Below are positions 9,421 to 20,018 of a stretch of 64,000 nucleotides of DNA, in pieces. Source of the DNA: Hermatobates lingyangjiaoensis. Lineage: Eukaryota; Arthropoda; Insecta; Hemiptera; Hermatobatidae. Location of the stretch: the NCBI GenBank assembly GCA_026182355.1, contig JAPFBL010000958.1, positions 1-64,000 on the forward strand, given 5' to 3'. The notes under the pieces were generated by a model. That model was given only the letters and a program-made list of their open reading frames with translations, searched no databases and had not been told where the DNA came from. Both the position numbers and the translations under genes were made by a program. Within the stretch, counting starts at the first letter, position 1, and each line of letters starts with the position of its first letter.

Positions 9421-10440
9421 AATAAAAATATTTTCATATGTCTTTATAAATAGTACGTATGTTTAAAAACAATTTAAAAATTAATATTACTGCAATGCGT
9501 ATTTTGCGAATAAAAAATTCAAAACTAAAATCGATTTTAATTTTGATATTTTCCACAAGTACATAATACATAAAAACAGAATTACTAGCAATTTTAGCGG
9601 AAAGTTTATTTTGTATTTATTTTCGGCTTTATAGTTGAGGGTTTGATTCTCAATCAGCCTACTATATACTACATAATTGTAGTATATAGACCTTGACCTC
9701 TGCTCTGTGTGTCAGTAGCACCCAAAGATTACAGAAGCAGCTCTCTGTGCACTGCTCTTATTCTGAACCCTACACCCTTGTCAGTCATTCTTTTCGATTT
9801 GGTTCAAAACTAAAATAATGCATCACAGTAGATGACAGGGTAGTACATGACCCGAGATCTTTTTCAACCAATCCTCCCTGCATCCTGACAACAGGTTTTG
9901 TCACTCAATTGACTGTAATGTAATCTCCTAAATAACATATATTGCAAAAATTATAATATATAAATTACTTATATATTATAATTATAAGTAATTATCTACT
10001 TTGGTATTTAATTTTTCTGGCAGTATAAAAGGAAAATTCGGTTTTACATAAGTAGGTAGTGGGAAGTGGCAGCAGTGTGTGAAGTGCTACTTTTGCAATA
10101 GCAGGAAATTCGGGAATCAGATAGCTCCAAAAACTGACTAGTCATTCATCCTAAATCTGAATAAAATTGTATCTACTTCTACTTATGTGTATATAAAAAG
10201 ATTTCACATAAACACGTGAAATAACAATCAATGATTGTTTGATTTTACTATTACATATATCTTTTTTGCGTTTTATTTTATTATTTTTTTCTTTATGTAT
10301 TATTATTATTTATGTATAAATACATTTTGGTTTCTATATACATTTTTCATATTTTTTTCCTTTTCGTACATTTTTTTATATATTTTATGATACTATTTTT
10401 TACACAAATCTCCCATTTAAATATATATATACAACATAAA
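9420..10440. other. No gene recognised
   Basis: AT-rich sequence without a supported ORF or a clear internal repeat. A TATA-like GCAGTATAAAAGG at about 10020 is followed by no visible coding exon. Confidence 0.5.
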
Positions 10441-10449
10441 AAGGATAAA

Positions 10450-11770
10450 TCGGGATGCGGTCAGTCAGTTTCTTCCACTTCCAATCGAAACTCTCATTGC
10501 CGACGTTTCGATTTTATTCAAAGTCTTTTTCAAAAGCCTACAATACAAAGGAAATGAAGAAATTAAATACGTACAGTTTTAACACAAACAAAAGAAGTAC
10601 ATTATGGAAAATTAAATACAATTATGAGTATAAGAATAATAATAAAAATAAAAAGAAGAAACCTCTTTAGAAAAAAAATTACAATGAACTTACAAAAGTA
10701 GGAATATTTGAAAATGAACGAACTATTTCAAACTGCAACTATTACTAAAATAATATGGAAGGTTAAACTATTGAAATGACAATAATTAATAAACATCTAT
10801 GTACAGCTGGTGAGCAGGTAACAATGGAACAAAATTTTTCACTAAAAACGTTAGGTATTCAAAATACAAGAATAAATACTATTTAAATTCCCTATGTCGC
10901 TTCTATGATTAATGCAAGTTTTGATCTTTTTTAATGAATAACATTTCAAGGGTTCTTCTTCTGTGTTACTCCTGTTCTCTACTCATAACGGCTGCTCCAT
11001 CAAAGTCAAATATGTGGCCTTCACTTATTGAATGATAGGCTAACGCTGTTGTATTAATCTTGTTTGTTCTAATGGAATATTTATGCTGATATATCCTTTC
11101 TTTCAAAAATCTACTGGTTTCACCATAATACTTTATTATTAAATTCCATACATTTTATAGAATAAATAATTTACTTTCTAAATCTTTTGGTATCTTATCT
11201 TTTTAATTAGTAAATAATAATTTTACTTTTTGTTTATTATAATAGGTTAAATTGGCTTCTGGTATGCTTCTTTTGAACATGTTTTTAATATTTTGTGACA
11301 GTCCTTCAATAAATCGGAATTTGAAATATTTTGTATTAATCGTTTAATGGTTATTAGCAGTGCCTACCGTATCTCTTCTCTTAAATACTTTTTCCAAATA
11401 AGTTTATTAGATTTCCTGGGTAAGAGTTTTTTCCCAACAAATAAAATCACCTTTTTCTTATTTCCCTTTAAAAAACATGGGCTACTAATATCTATCACCT
11501 TTTTTTTATTAAATTTTCTACCCAATTCAATTTTTGACTTACAGCATGCGATGAATAGTAAGTAATTCAATATTCTTCCTGAATTGGTTGGTTTCCTATA
11601 CCAATCTGTTAGTATATTTCCGTTATTCTCTCTTATAATTTTCATATCCAAAAACGAAATACTCCCATCTTTTTCTTTTCATAAGTGATTTTTAACCGTG
11701 AATGGAATGAATTGAACATATTTAAAACCTGCTGCTCTTCTCCTTTTTTTAATGTAAAACAAATCATCTA
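10450..11770 (-). pseudogene. Degenerate Penelope-like element: RT and GIY-YIG remnants with 3' repeat
   Basis: From 11651 leftwards the frame reads NGNILTDWYRKPTNSGRILNY, matching the RT thumb region of PLEs. After a broken stretch, about 11110-10900 reads ALAYHSISEGHIFDFDGAAV and LLEMLFIKKDQN, the end of a PLE GIY-YIG endonuclease domain. Downstream in the same orientation, about 10545-10495 carries a family C hammerhead-like remnant (AAAAUC-GAA-ACGU). Several stops and frameshifts make it inactive. The gene order RT, endonuclease, terminal repeat is that of PLEs. Confidence 0.65.
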
Positions 11771-11809
11771 CATATAATTTTAGAAATTTTACACGTGTGG
11801 TATATATAT

Positions 11810-11938
11810 ATCACAAGATTTCACAATAAACCTGTGAAATAACAATCAATCATCAAACCACAGTAAGGGTCAAAAGTCAGTTGAGTTTTGACTCTGACAA
11901 AGAATGAAGCAGGCAGGTTTATTGTAACAAACAGTATC

Positions 11939-11985
<47 letters not shown>

Positions 11986-12170
11986 ATATAGCTACTCAAA
12001 GGGACTACTTATGCCCGATGACGACGACTGTCGAAATATCGTTGTGAGTCTTTTGTGTGTCTCTTTATTTGTTTTTCTCTTTCCTGTGTGAAGTATATAT
12101 ATATAAAAAGATTTCACATAAACACGTGAAACAACAATCAATGATCAAACCACAAAATAAGTTTTTTCCC
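11810..12170. repeat. Mixed PLE terminal-repeat fragments and (TA)n
   Basis: Family A tail pieces (CACGTGAAATAACAATCAATCATC; CTCTGACAAAGAATGAAGC) at 11820-11920, (TA)n at 11943-11990, an AUAU-family repeat at 12000-12095, and another family A tail at 12110-12200. Confidence 0.55.
12015..12040 (+). ncRNA. Hammerhead-like motif, AUAU family
   Basis: CCGAUGA-C-GAC/GACU/GUC-GAA-AUAU-C, then GTTGTGAGTC. Core position 4 is C. Confidence 0.45.
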
Positions 12171-12224
12171 ATTTCTTATTGTGGTTTGATCATTGATATA
12201 TATATATATATATATATATATCAT

Positions 12225-12500
12225 CTCAAAAACGAAGAAAAGCAACCACAGAGAAAGAGACACACTTACAAACTGAAATTTTCAGATAATCCGTCTTCTG
12301 GAGAAAAGAGAATGGGCGACCAAGCACGCCGGAAACAACGGCAGGAAACCCTGCCGTTTCCTTAGGTTTCCTACCGTTGTGTTTCCGGCGTGCTTGGTCG
12401 CCCATTCTCTTTTCTCCAGAAGACGGATTATCTGAAATTTCAGTTTGTAAGTGTGTCTCTTTCTCTATGTGTTACTTTTATTCGTTTTTGAGCTGATTTG
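12225..12500. repeat. Fold-back, decayed family D PLE repeat
   Basis: Arms 12225-12355 and 12365-12500 are inverted copies (AACTGAAATTTCAGATAATCCGTCTTCTGG and its complement). The core reads CCAGAAGA in place of CUGAAGA in both arms, so the ribozyme-like core was lost before or during arm formation. Confidence 0.7.
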
Positions 12501-12544
12501 CATCCAGTTTGGATCGTTTTTTTTTTTTCGAATTTGGAGTGATA

Positions 12545-12680
12545 TATATATATATATATATTTCACATAAACACGTGAAATAACAATCAATGATCAAACC
12601 ACAATATAAAATGGGAAAACAAGACTAAGATCTTTCAACCGTAACAAGCGGTCTTCGTTAGAGTCAAAAACCCAACACAA
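12545..12680 (-). repeat. PLE family A terminal repeat
   Basis: Minus-strand unit from CACGTGAAATAACAATC to AAAAACCCAAC, including a decayed AGAUCU motif (TTCGTTAGAGTC at the core). Confidence 0.65.
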
Positions 12681-13415
12681 TTGGGTAACTCAGTAAGTTA
12701 ACAAATTACTTATAGCATTGTTGAGTCTACAATTATAGCAATTTTCTACATGTAAGCTGCGTAATGTGGGCGTTTCTTTAATTGCATTGTAATTGAATAA
12801 ACCATCCACTTTGTAACATGATATATTGAAATTTTATGACCACTCAAATTCAATTTGCTGTCAAATATCTGGTACAGAGGACATGGTAATTCATTTAATA
12901 TAAATTTATTTTCAAAGGAATTATTTTCATTTTTCCAAGAAAATTATCACTAATAAAACTCAAACGCATTCTCACTTAACATCGTTTTAAACTGATTATT
13001 ACAAGAATGTTTTGAAAATCATTTAATGAAATTAACCTTTGAAGATAACATTTCATAAAATAACAACATTTAAAGTTTAATTGATATTAAAGTATAACTG
13101 GGATTAAAAAAAACTGGGGATTTTCATCCTGGACTAATCGATCACCACCTATATTTGCCAGATTCATTTTTCATTTATTTACATTGATTTGGAAAATAGG
13201 AATATTTTTATGTTTTAAATGCGAAACTTTGTCTTAAATCTTCAATGTAGAAGAAGATCAGATAAATTATGTAAATGATCCAATAGCTATTGAAACAGAC
13301 GTCATGTTCTCCTGTAAGAGATTCTTTTGTATCACGAAATTTTCACTTTCGCTTTTCAAAAATGTTATTACGGCGGTAGTTATTGCGATATATAAAAGCA
13401 AGTGTGTATATTGAT
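12680..13415. other. No gene recognised
   Basis: AT-rich DNA with no supported ORF and no clear repeat structure. Confidence 0.45.
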
Positions 13416-13419
13416 AAGT

Positions 13420-13600
13420 GGATAAGTCATTATCAGTACTAGCTGCAGGAATGAAAAACTAATAAACCTTTTCCATTTACACATTTATATTATGCTTAAA
13501 TGAGACATTATAAATCATATACCCTAGAAGTTTGATATTAAGTTTACTTTTAGTAAAGTTGAGTGTAGGCCACTCCAGATTTTTTTATTTTCTCTTCTTG
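13420..13600 (+). repeat. Dispersed repeat ending in CACTCCAGATTTTTTT
   Basis: Shares GGAATGAAAGACTAATAAAC, TTATATTATGCTTAAATGAG and GTAGGCCACTCCAGATTTTTTT with 43070-43225 (+) and, inverted and rearranged, with 28650-28860. Confidence 0.6.
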
Positions 13601-13739
13601 AAGTTTAATTCAATATTTTTAATTATTTAATAATTTTTCTTTTCTTTGCCTTTATTCTTCTTTCAATTTTTTTTTTAATCTCGACACCTTTGATGTTTTC
13701 TTATTTATTTCTTCGAGGTAACACTGCTTTAGCCCTCAA

Positions 13740-14235
13740 ACCAAAGAGTTCTTCAGTTGACTGTCGTCCCTATATCAATTGACTTATTCGTTTGAGGACG
13801 ACCGCCATAACAATCAAAATATTGAAAAGTGAGTCCTTTGTTACGTTTCTTTCTATGTGTCACAGTTTATTTTAAATTATATATAATATATATATATATA
13901 TATATAATATATATATAATATATATATTATACAGGCAGTAGTTGTCTGCCTGCGGAGCGACTCGTTTCTATCTTCCTGATGACGAGGACATCTAAATATA
14001 GTAGTGAGTTTCTGTTTCATTTCTTTTTGTTCTTTGTCAATATAGTTTATTATATATATATATAAAATATATATATATATATATATATGTATATGTAAAC
14101 TATAGACACATAATAAATATAGGAGCACACATAACTGTTAAACGACGGTTCAACCAAAAATTGGAGACAGTAAGTGTGTTGGTATCTTTATTCTGTGTCT
14201 ATAGTTTAATGTGAAACGTATATATATAATAATTC
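13740..14235 (+). repeat. Three decayed PLE terminal repeats
   Basis: About 13755-13885 matches the CUGAGGA family (intact at 19501 and 40266) with a damaged core. About 13935-14060 holds CTGATGACGAGGACATCTAAATATA (related to 50520-50640). About 14140-14215 holds a family B remnant, GACGGTTCAACC..GGAGACAGTAAGTG. (TA)n lies between them. Confidence 0.55.
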
Positions 14236-14439
14236 CCATGTCACCCTTAGAGCTTCTGAAGAGGCATTCATATGCTTACTTGGAACTATTTCAATGGTGA
14301 AACAATATAATGGCCTCTAATTGTTAGATTTGACTGTTTCGATTCTTCTATTTAGTAGATCAAAGAATAGAAGACTACTCAAAGAAATTGGCAACAGTGG
14401 AAAATCGTATTTCCCAGCCGTCTATTTGATCTCCTGATG

Positions 14440-14443
14440 ATAG

Positions 14444-14494
<51 letters not shown>

Positions 14495-14787
14495 AATAAT
14501 TATGTTGAAAATTTGGGAGCAGTCCTTCATTCAAGCATATTTCATTGAATAACTGACCGTATTTTACTGATGTCATTTTCTTCACCAGTTTTTCAAGGTT
14601 TCTGAATACCTTCTTCGTTCTAATTTAATTTCCCTGAAGATGACTGGAAGTCAGTCGAAACATGTTGGTTCCCACTTAATTAATATTCTCCAACGTTTGG
14701 ATGAAGGAAAGAACAAGGTATTCAGAAACCTTGAAAAACTGGTGAAGAAAATGACATCAGTGAAATACGGTCAGTTATTCAATGATA
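14440..14787. repeat. PLE terminal-repeat fold-back including ORF start
   Basis: Left arm (minus, about 14615 to 14500) and right arm (plus, about 14705 to 14787) both encode KVFRNLEKLVKKMTSVKYGQ, an N-terminal PLE ORF segment. The left arm goes on to LNEGLLPNFQ before (TA)n. The motif at 14634-14666 lies in the loop. The right arm is interrupted by the mariner insertion at 14788. Confidence 0.7.
14634..14666 (+). ncRNA. Hammerhead-like motif, ACAUGU family
   Basis: CUGAAGA-U-GACUG/GAAGU/CAGUC-GAA-ACAUGU-U. Helix II has five perfect pairs and helix III is a 6-nt self-complementary run. Helix I starts CC/GG. Confidence 0.7.
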
Positions 14788-15542
14788 CGAGGCATGTTTT
14801 TTAAGTAAGTACCGTTTTTGAAATAAAAAAAGACGTGCAAAGATATCGCAATAATTTTATTTTTACATGAAAGCCTGTACCTTAATCTACGTTTCTACAT
14901 AATTTCCTTGAATATTGAGGCACTTGTCATAACGTGGCACCAGTTTTAAAATACCCTCCTCATACCTTCTGCCGCCTGACTTGTTAACCACTGCATCACA
15001 AATGTTTTGACTTCGTTATAGTCTTGAAGACGCTGACCACCCATGTAGCGATACAAAACACTACGAGAATATTGAGGAAAGCAGTAGCACAATGATGAAA
15101 TTGTAAAGCGTCTTTTTTTCTCTCTCCTTTTCGTCCACTTTCTGCACCAAATCTTCATTAACGACCGAAGGACGCCCACTCCGATCTTCATCATGCACAT
15201 TTGTGCGGCCATCTTAAATGCTCTCCACCCATTTCCTTACCATTTCCATCACTCACAATGTTTTGTCCGTAAACTTCACGATCTCACGATGAATATTCGA
15301 TCGGTTTTACGCCTTTAGCCTAAGAAATCATATAACAGCCCGTACTTCACAATCGCGGGACTCACGATTGTCGAGGCATCTTAAACACTCAATAAATAAC
15401 GTATACAATGAAGAACCAGACTGTAATGGCGTCCGTGTGTAAACAAAAGATGTAGGTAACCAGTGCGCATGCGCAGAACGCCGACCGTAGCGCTGCGGTG
15501 GCGGAATCGCAAAACGGTACTTACTTAAAAAACACCCCTCGT
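14788..15542 (-). mobile_element. Mariner-family relic (~755 bp)
   Basis: Left end TA-CGAGGCATGTTTTTTAAGTAAG and right end (reverse complement) TA-ACGAGGGGTGTTTTTTAAGTAAG form ~30-bp terminal inverted repeats flanked by TA. Minus-strand frames carry the transposase end: SQAAEGMRRVF at 14946, and in another frame NWCHVM..KCLNIQGN-like residues close to the left end. Full mariners are ~1.3 kb, so about half is missing and stops abound. It sits inside a PLE repeat arm. Confidence 0.75.
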
Positions 15543-15659
15543 TATATATATAATAATATATATATTAATTTTAATAATAATAATTAATATATTAAATATA
15601 TAATATATAATATATATATATAATATAATATTTATATATATATATATATATATATAATA

Positions 15660-15705
15660 ATGTTGTATCAAGGAAGGACTGCTACCCAAATTTACGAATA
15701 TATAT
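15660..15705 (+). repeat. PLE ORF N-terminal scrap ending KEGLLPKFTNIY
   Basis: AAGGAAGGACTGCTACCC.. encodes KEGLLPKFTNIY and then runs into (TA)n, the shared end point of these fragments. Confidence 0.5.
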
Positions 15706-15888
15706 ATATCTACATAAATACGACATTAAATCGAAAAAAACATTTTATGCTTTAGCCTATAAGCTTGTGTTTATCTAATGGTGTAGTAATTTATGTTAAA
15801 TTATTTACCTGTGATGTTAGTCTTTCAGTTTTATTAAAACTGTTGATATTTATTAAAGTGTTTCAAAGAAAGTGTCTCAATGTCCTTT

Positions 15889-16035
15889 TGACAACTTATT
15901 TGGGAATTACCACCTTATATTCGTAAGACTGTCAGGAGATTGGAACAGCTTAGTTTGAAAGTCGTAAATGCCGAAGCTGCGGTACATTTCAACAAAATAT
16001 GCCTCCAAGAAGATTTGCTACCAACCTGTAGTAAT
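15889..16035 (+). repeat. PLE terminal repeat: ORF N-terminal segment
   Basis: Encodes RRLEQLSLKVVNAEAAVHF then NKICLQEDLLPTCSNIY, closing into (TA)n. It is homologous to 33367-33528 and 41181-41298. Confidence 0.6.
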
Positions 16036-16059
16036 ATATATATATATAATATATATATA

Positions 16060-16330
16060 TATAAACTTTAACACATAGGAAAGAACACAGAAAGACACTA
16101 CAGAACTCACTTCGATATTTCAACATCCGTCGTCATCGGGAAGAAATGTGAAGTACTTGCATTGAGAAGCAAACTGCTACTCAGCACTGCTGCTTCGCAC
16201 TTCTTCCCGATGACGACGGATGTTGAAATATCGAAGTGAGTTCTGTAGTGTCTTTCTGTGTTCTTTCCTATGTGTTAAAGTTTTTATTGTCCACACGGAC
16301 CTTTCATATTATTCAAAGTATAAATATACC
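16060..16330. repeat. PLE fold-back, CACACGGACC family
   Basis: Same family as 6075-6425. Minus motif at 16114-16139, plus motif at 16207-16232, arms meeting near 16180, (TA)n on both sides. Confidence 0.75.
16207..16232 (+). ncRNA. Hammerhead-like motif, AUAU family
   Basis: CCGAUGA-C-GAC/GGAU/GUU-GAA-AUAU-C. Helix I CUUC/GAAG is perfect. Minus-strand partner at 16114-16139. Confidence 0.5.
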
Positions 16331-16430
16331 ATATATATATATATATATATATATATAACAAAATTGTCACAATAACACATGATATAAATATTCAGGTAAC
16401 TCACCACAAATGAATGGAGATAGTCGCTCT

Positions 16431-16456
16431 GAGGCCTTTCGTTTTCACGTCGTCAG
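16431..16456 (-). ncRNA. Hammerhead-like motif, AGGCCU family
   Basis: CUGACGA-C-GU/GAAA/AC-GAA-AGGCCU-C. Helix III is a 6-nt GC-rich palindrome; the cleavage base is C in this arm and U in the other. Confidence 0.65.
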
Positions 16457-16601
16457 AGAGCAAGTGAATACAAGTTGTAGGCAGATTATGAATTTTGATT
16501 TAAAGTTGGTTTAAAGATAAATTTTGATACAATGATGCCAATCTTAATCCAACTTTAAAGCAAAATTCATAACCTGCCTACAACTTGTATTCACTTGCTC
16601 T

Positions 16602-16627
16602 CTGACGACGTGAAAACGAAAGGCCTT
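16602..16627 (+). ncRNA. Hammerhead-like motif, AGGCCU family
   Basis: CUGACGA-C-GU/GAAA/AC-GAA-AGGCCU-U. Helix I is the longest in the window: UUGCUCU immediately before the core pairs over 7 bp (one G-U) with AGAGCGA after the cleavage base. Confidence 0.7.
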
Positions 16628-16797
16628 AGAGCGACTATCTTCATTCATTTGTGGTGAGTTACCTGAATATATATATATATATTAGTATAGGTTGGCATCA
16701 AATATTTCTTAAAACATATTACAGTAAAGTTAACCGCAGTCTAAGCATTCACCATCTTCTGACTGAGAGATTCGATAGTATGAACCAATTTCCTTCT

Positions 16798-16935
16798 TAA
16801 GGGCTTAATCGAAACATGAATCAACTCCTATTTCAATTAACTCCTGATAGAAGGAAATTGCTTCGTGACATCTATTCTATCAGTAAGAAGACCGTGAATG
16901 CTCCAACTACTGTTCAAATTAATCAAACATATATA
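16798..16935 (+). repeat. PLE ORF N-terminal segment
   Basis: Encodes MNQLLFQLTPDRRKLLRDIY then SISKKTVNAPTTVQIN, aligning with LGQLLHEITPYQRKLVRKLE at 33367. A remnant CTTAATCGAAACATG just before it is probably the ribozyme tail. It ends at (TA)n. Confidence 0.55.
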
Positions 16936-17372
16936 TATATATATATTTTATATTCACTGATAAAACGAAATACGATCCAAACTGGACACAATACGAGTTC
17001 GAGATTAACAAAGAGCAACACACAAAGTAGGGAAACACACTTACAGACTCAAATTTTCGGGTAATCCGTCTTCAGTGGGTTACTTGCCGTTGCGCCTACA
17101 ACGTGCTTGGTCTCCCATTCTCTTTTCTCCTGAATATATATATATATACATATAAATATATATATATATAAGAAGCAAGATTACAAGAAGCAATTATATA
17201 TATATATATATATAAATAAGAAGCAAGTTTCAGCAAGATATGGTCAGATTTTTAACAATGTATGTTTAGGGAGGACTGCTACCAAAATTTACTAATATAT
17301 ATATATGTATATATATATTTATATCTATATATATACAGAATATATATATAAATATATATATGAATCCGTATA

Positions 17373-17407
<35 letters not shown>

Positions 17408-17477
17408 TATATATATATACGAGTTCGAGATTAACAAAGAGCAAACACACAAAGTAGGGAAACACACTTGCAGACTC

Positions 17478-17502
17478 AAATTTTCGGGTAATCCGTCTTC
17501 AG
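17478..17502 (-). ncRNA. Hammerhead-like motif, family D (AAUU)
   Basis: CUGAAGA-C-GG/auuac/CC-GAA-AAUU-U on the minus strand, then GAGTCTG. Helix I CUC/GAG. Confidence 0.6.
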
Positions 17503-18223
17503 GAGAAAAGAGAATGGGGAGACCAAGCACGTTGTAGGCGCAACGGCAAGTAACCAACCCGGCAACCGCCAGTGCTGTCAACCGTACCCGGTCTTTAAAG
17601 TATAAAATTAGGAGAAGATATAAACAGAAGCTCAGATAAGCAGTACTGGTTGGGTAAAAATTAGTAGGTGAAAAATTATAAACAATATAAGATAAAAACC
17701 AACTATAAGAAACAAAAATAATGATAGAGAAAAGAAGAAAAAATAAATAAAAATAAATACAATACAAAAAACTTGCATTGGTTGTTTTAGTAAATAAAAG
17801 ATAGAGACTGAATAAAAGGGTAAGTATGGGAAACTAGTTAAGAATAAGAATTTAGAAAAATAAAATAGGATAAAACAAACTAGTAGTAAGACTTACTCTT
17901 ACTTTATTCAGTCTCTATCTTTTATTTACTAAAACAACCAATGCAAGTTTTTTGTATTGTATTTATTTTTATTTATTTATTTATTTTTTCTTCTTTTCTC
18001 TATCATTATTTTTGTTTCTTATAGTTTGTTTTTATCTTATATTGTTTATAATTTTTCACGTACTTATAGTTTTACCCAACCAGTACTGCTTATCTGAGCT
18101 TCTGTTTATATCTTCTCCTAATTTTTTATACTTTAAGACCGGGTACGGTTGACAGCACTGGCGGTTGCGGGTTGGTTATTGCCGTTGCGCCTACAACGTG
18201 CTTGGTCTCCCATTCTCTTTTCT

Positions 18224-18247
18224 CTGAAGACGGATTACCGAAAATTT
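18224..18247 (+). ncRNA. Hammerhead-like motif, family D (AAUU)
   Basis: CUGAAGA-C-GG..CC-GAA-AAUU-U (one base shorter in the loop), then GAGTTCTGTAAGTG with a donor-like GTAAGT. Confidence 0.55.
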
Positions 18248-18342
18248 GAGTTCTGTAAGTGTGTTTCCCTACTTTGTGTGTTGCTCTTTGTTTATCTCGA
18301 ACTCGTATTGTGTCCAGTTTGGATCGTATTTCGTTTTATCAG

Positions 18343-18384
<42 letters not shown>

Positions 18385-18414
18385 CTGAAATCAGCGACAT
18401 CCTAAATGACCCTG

Positions 18415-18525
18415 AGTAGTTTCGCCATATTTCCCGTAACCCCACTGACGATATTAAGAGAAGAGCTTACAAACTGCTAAAAGTGGTAAATGCCAAAACT
18501 GCCATTTGTACTTCTTTATTGTACT
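18415..18525 (+). repeat. PLE ORF N-terminal scrap
   Basis: Encodes NPTDDIKRRAYKLLKVVNAK, the KVVNAE motif shared by the other PLE N-terminal fragments, then diverges into T-rich DNA. Confidence 0.45.
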
Positions 18526-18819
18526 TTTCTTTATTTCTAATCATACCTTCCCTATTAATTCTTACTTTCATTCAACTCACTTATTTTAATACATTTTCTT
18601 GTCTTTTAATAATCTTTTATACTTCATTTACTTTATTATTCTTAATCTATTTATTACCTATTAGTCCAGTTATACCGTTGACCTTTCAACTCTTTTATTC
18701 TAACCGCTTGTTTCTTGTTCATTACTGACCTTTGACCTTCTCTTTATATTAACCTGTACTAATCCTTTTAATCTATTTATAGCAATGACTTAAGCATGAG
18801 TCATCGATTTTAATTTAAC

Positions 18820-18937
18820 ATGTCACTTGGCCAATTCCTTTTCCAGTTGAACCCTGTTAGCAGGAGGTTAGTTCGTAGGATCGAATCTCTCAGTCTTAAG
18901 ATCGTGAATGCCGAGACTGCGGTTAATTTTATGATAT
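18820..18937 (+). repeat. PLE ORF N-terminal segment
   Basis: ATG at 18820 opens MSLGQFLFQLNPVSRRLVRR then IESLSLKIVNAETAVNF before (TA)n. Good start context for the PLE ORF family. Confidence 0.55.
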
Positions 18938-19099
18938 ATATATATGAATAATAATCAAAATAACACTTTTATATATATTTATTGCGTAATCTATAATTTT
19001 GAATTCTGTAATAATTTCGTTTATCTTAAAAAAAGTTAAGTGTAACGGAACTATAGAAAATTTAAATTGTTTTCGTTATATGTAATTTATTATTAGAGT

Positions 19100-19143
19100 T
19101 GGAATTAAATTGTTTCCCGGGTAAAGCCGGGCAGATCAGCTAG
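19100..19143 (+). mobile_element. Helitron 3' end (hairpin + CTAG)
   Basis: CCCGG (19116-19120), loop GTAAAG, CCGGG (19127-19131), then 12 nt to CTAG with T after it: the canonical Helitron 3' terminus (hairpin about 10 nt before CTRR, host T next). The 5' TC end is not identified. It ends 110 bp before exon 1 of the glycosyltransferase. Confidence 0.65.
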
Positions 19144-19252
19144 TTACTAATATAAATCATACTGACCTCAGTGGTAGAGTAAATATGCATGTATATTTAA
19201 TATATTTATAATTGTTTTGTTTCTAACTTAAAACTTCTTTTTACTGTTGTAG

Positions 19253-19375
19253 ATTTCTTTGATGGGCAAGAGATCAACGCCTCCTGTGCTATCCACTGGA
19301 GGAGCTGCTTCCAGGATAATGCCTGGACGTTCCCGATACCGATCCACTGGCAGGAGTCAGAATCGCAAGCCAACG
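19253..19375 (+). CDS. B4GALT: B4GALT exon A: stem region
   Basis: Acceptor TTACTGTTGTAG and donor ACGGTAAC bracket 123 bp that are open in phase 0, and the next exon starts in phase 0. The 41 residues (ISLMGKRSTPPVLSTGG..., RSRYRSTGRSQNRKPT) are rich in Ser, Thr, Arg and Gly with no hydrophobic segment, as expected for the poorly conserved Golgi-lumen stem. Membership rests on splice sites, phase and context, not homology, so it is less certain than the other exons. A Helitron end lies 110 bp upstream. Confidence 0.6.
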
Positions 19376-19427
19376 GTAACTATTATAAAAGCAAATGCTA
19401 TCACCTTTTATTAAAAATGCCATATAT

Positions 19428-19462
<35 letters not shown>

Positions 19463-19978
19463 GAGTTGACTGTCGTCCCTCCGTCAATTCACTTCTTCTC
19501 CTGAGGACGACCGCCATTACGGTCGAAATATTGAAAAGTGAGTCTTTGTTGTGTTTCAGTTTATGTGTCACTGCTTATTTTAATCGTTATATATATATAT
19601 ATATATCAATGATCAAACCACAATAAGAATGGGAAAACAAGACTAAGATCTTTCAACCGTAAAGAGCGGTCTTCGTCAGAGTCAAAAACCCAACTGTTGG
19701 GTTTTTGACTCTGACGAAGACGGCTTGTTACGGTTGAAAGATCTTAGTCTTGTTTTCCCATTTCTTATTGTGGTTTGATCATTGATTGTTATTTCACGTG
19801 TTTATGTGAAATCTTATATATATATATATATATTTGTAAAATTTGGAAGCAGTCCTTCATTTAAGCTTATTTCATTGAACAACTGACTGTATTTCACTGA
19901 AGGAAAGAAGAAGGTATTCAGAAACCTGGGAAACCTGTGAAGAAAATGACATCAGTGAATACGGTCAGTTGTTCAATG

Positions 19979-20018
<40 letters not shown>

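Larger units (their letters stand above)
16375..16680. repeat. PLE fold-back, AGGCCU family
   Basis: Arms 16378-16515 and 16545-16668 are inverted copies, with motifs at 16431-16456 (-) and 16602-16627 (+). Distal arms contain GGTGAGTTACCTGAAT. (TA)n lies on both sides. Confidence 0.75.
17421..18310. repeat. ~880-bp near-perfect palindrome (family D PLE repeats)
   Basis: Arms of ~390 bp (about 17421-17815 and 17910-18305) mirror each other from GAGATTAACAAAGAGCAA to the ATAGAGACTGAATAAA centre. Each arm has a CUGAAGA-core motif: 17478-17502 (-) and 18224-18247 (+). The arms include a 200-bp stretch with CCGGTCTTTAAAGTAT absent from other family D copies. Long frames here are antisense or palindromic artefacts. 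Confidence 0.85.

Noticed and set aside
17279..17767. 162-codon minus-strand frame and other frames rich in Y-I-Y-I
   Set aside because: It translates (TA)n and the palindrome arm; no start context, splice sites or family motif.
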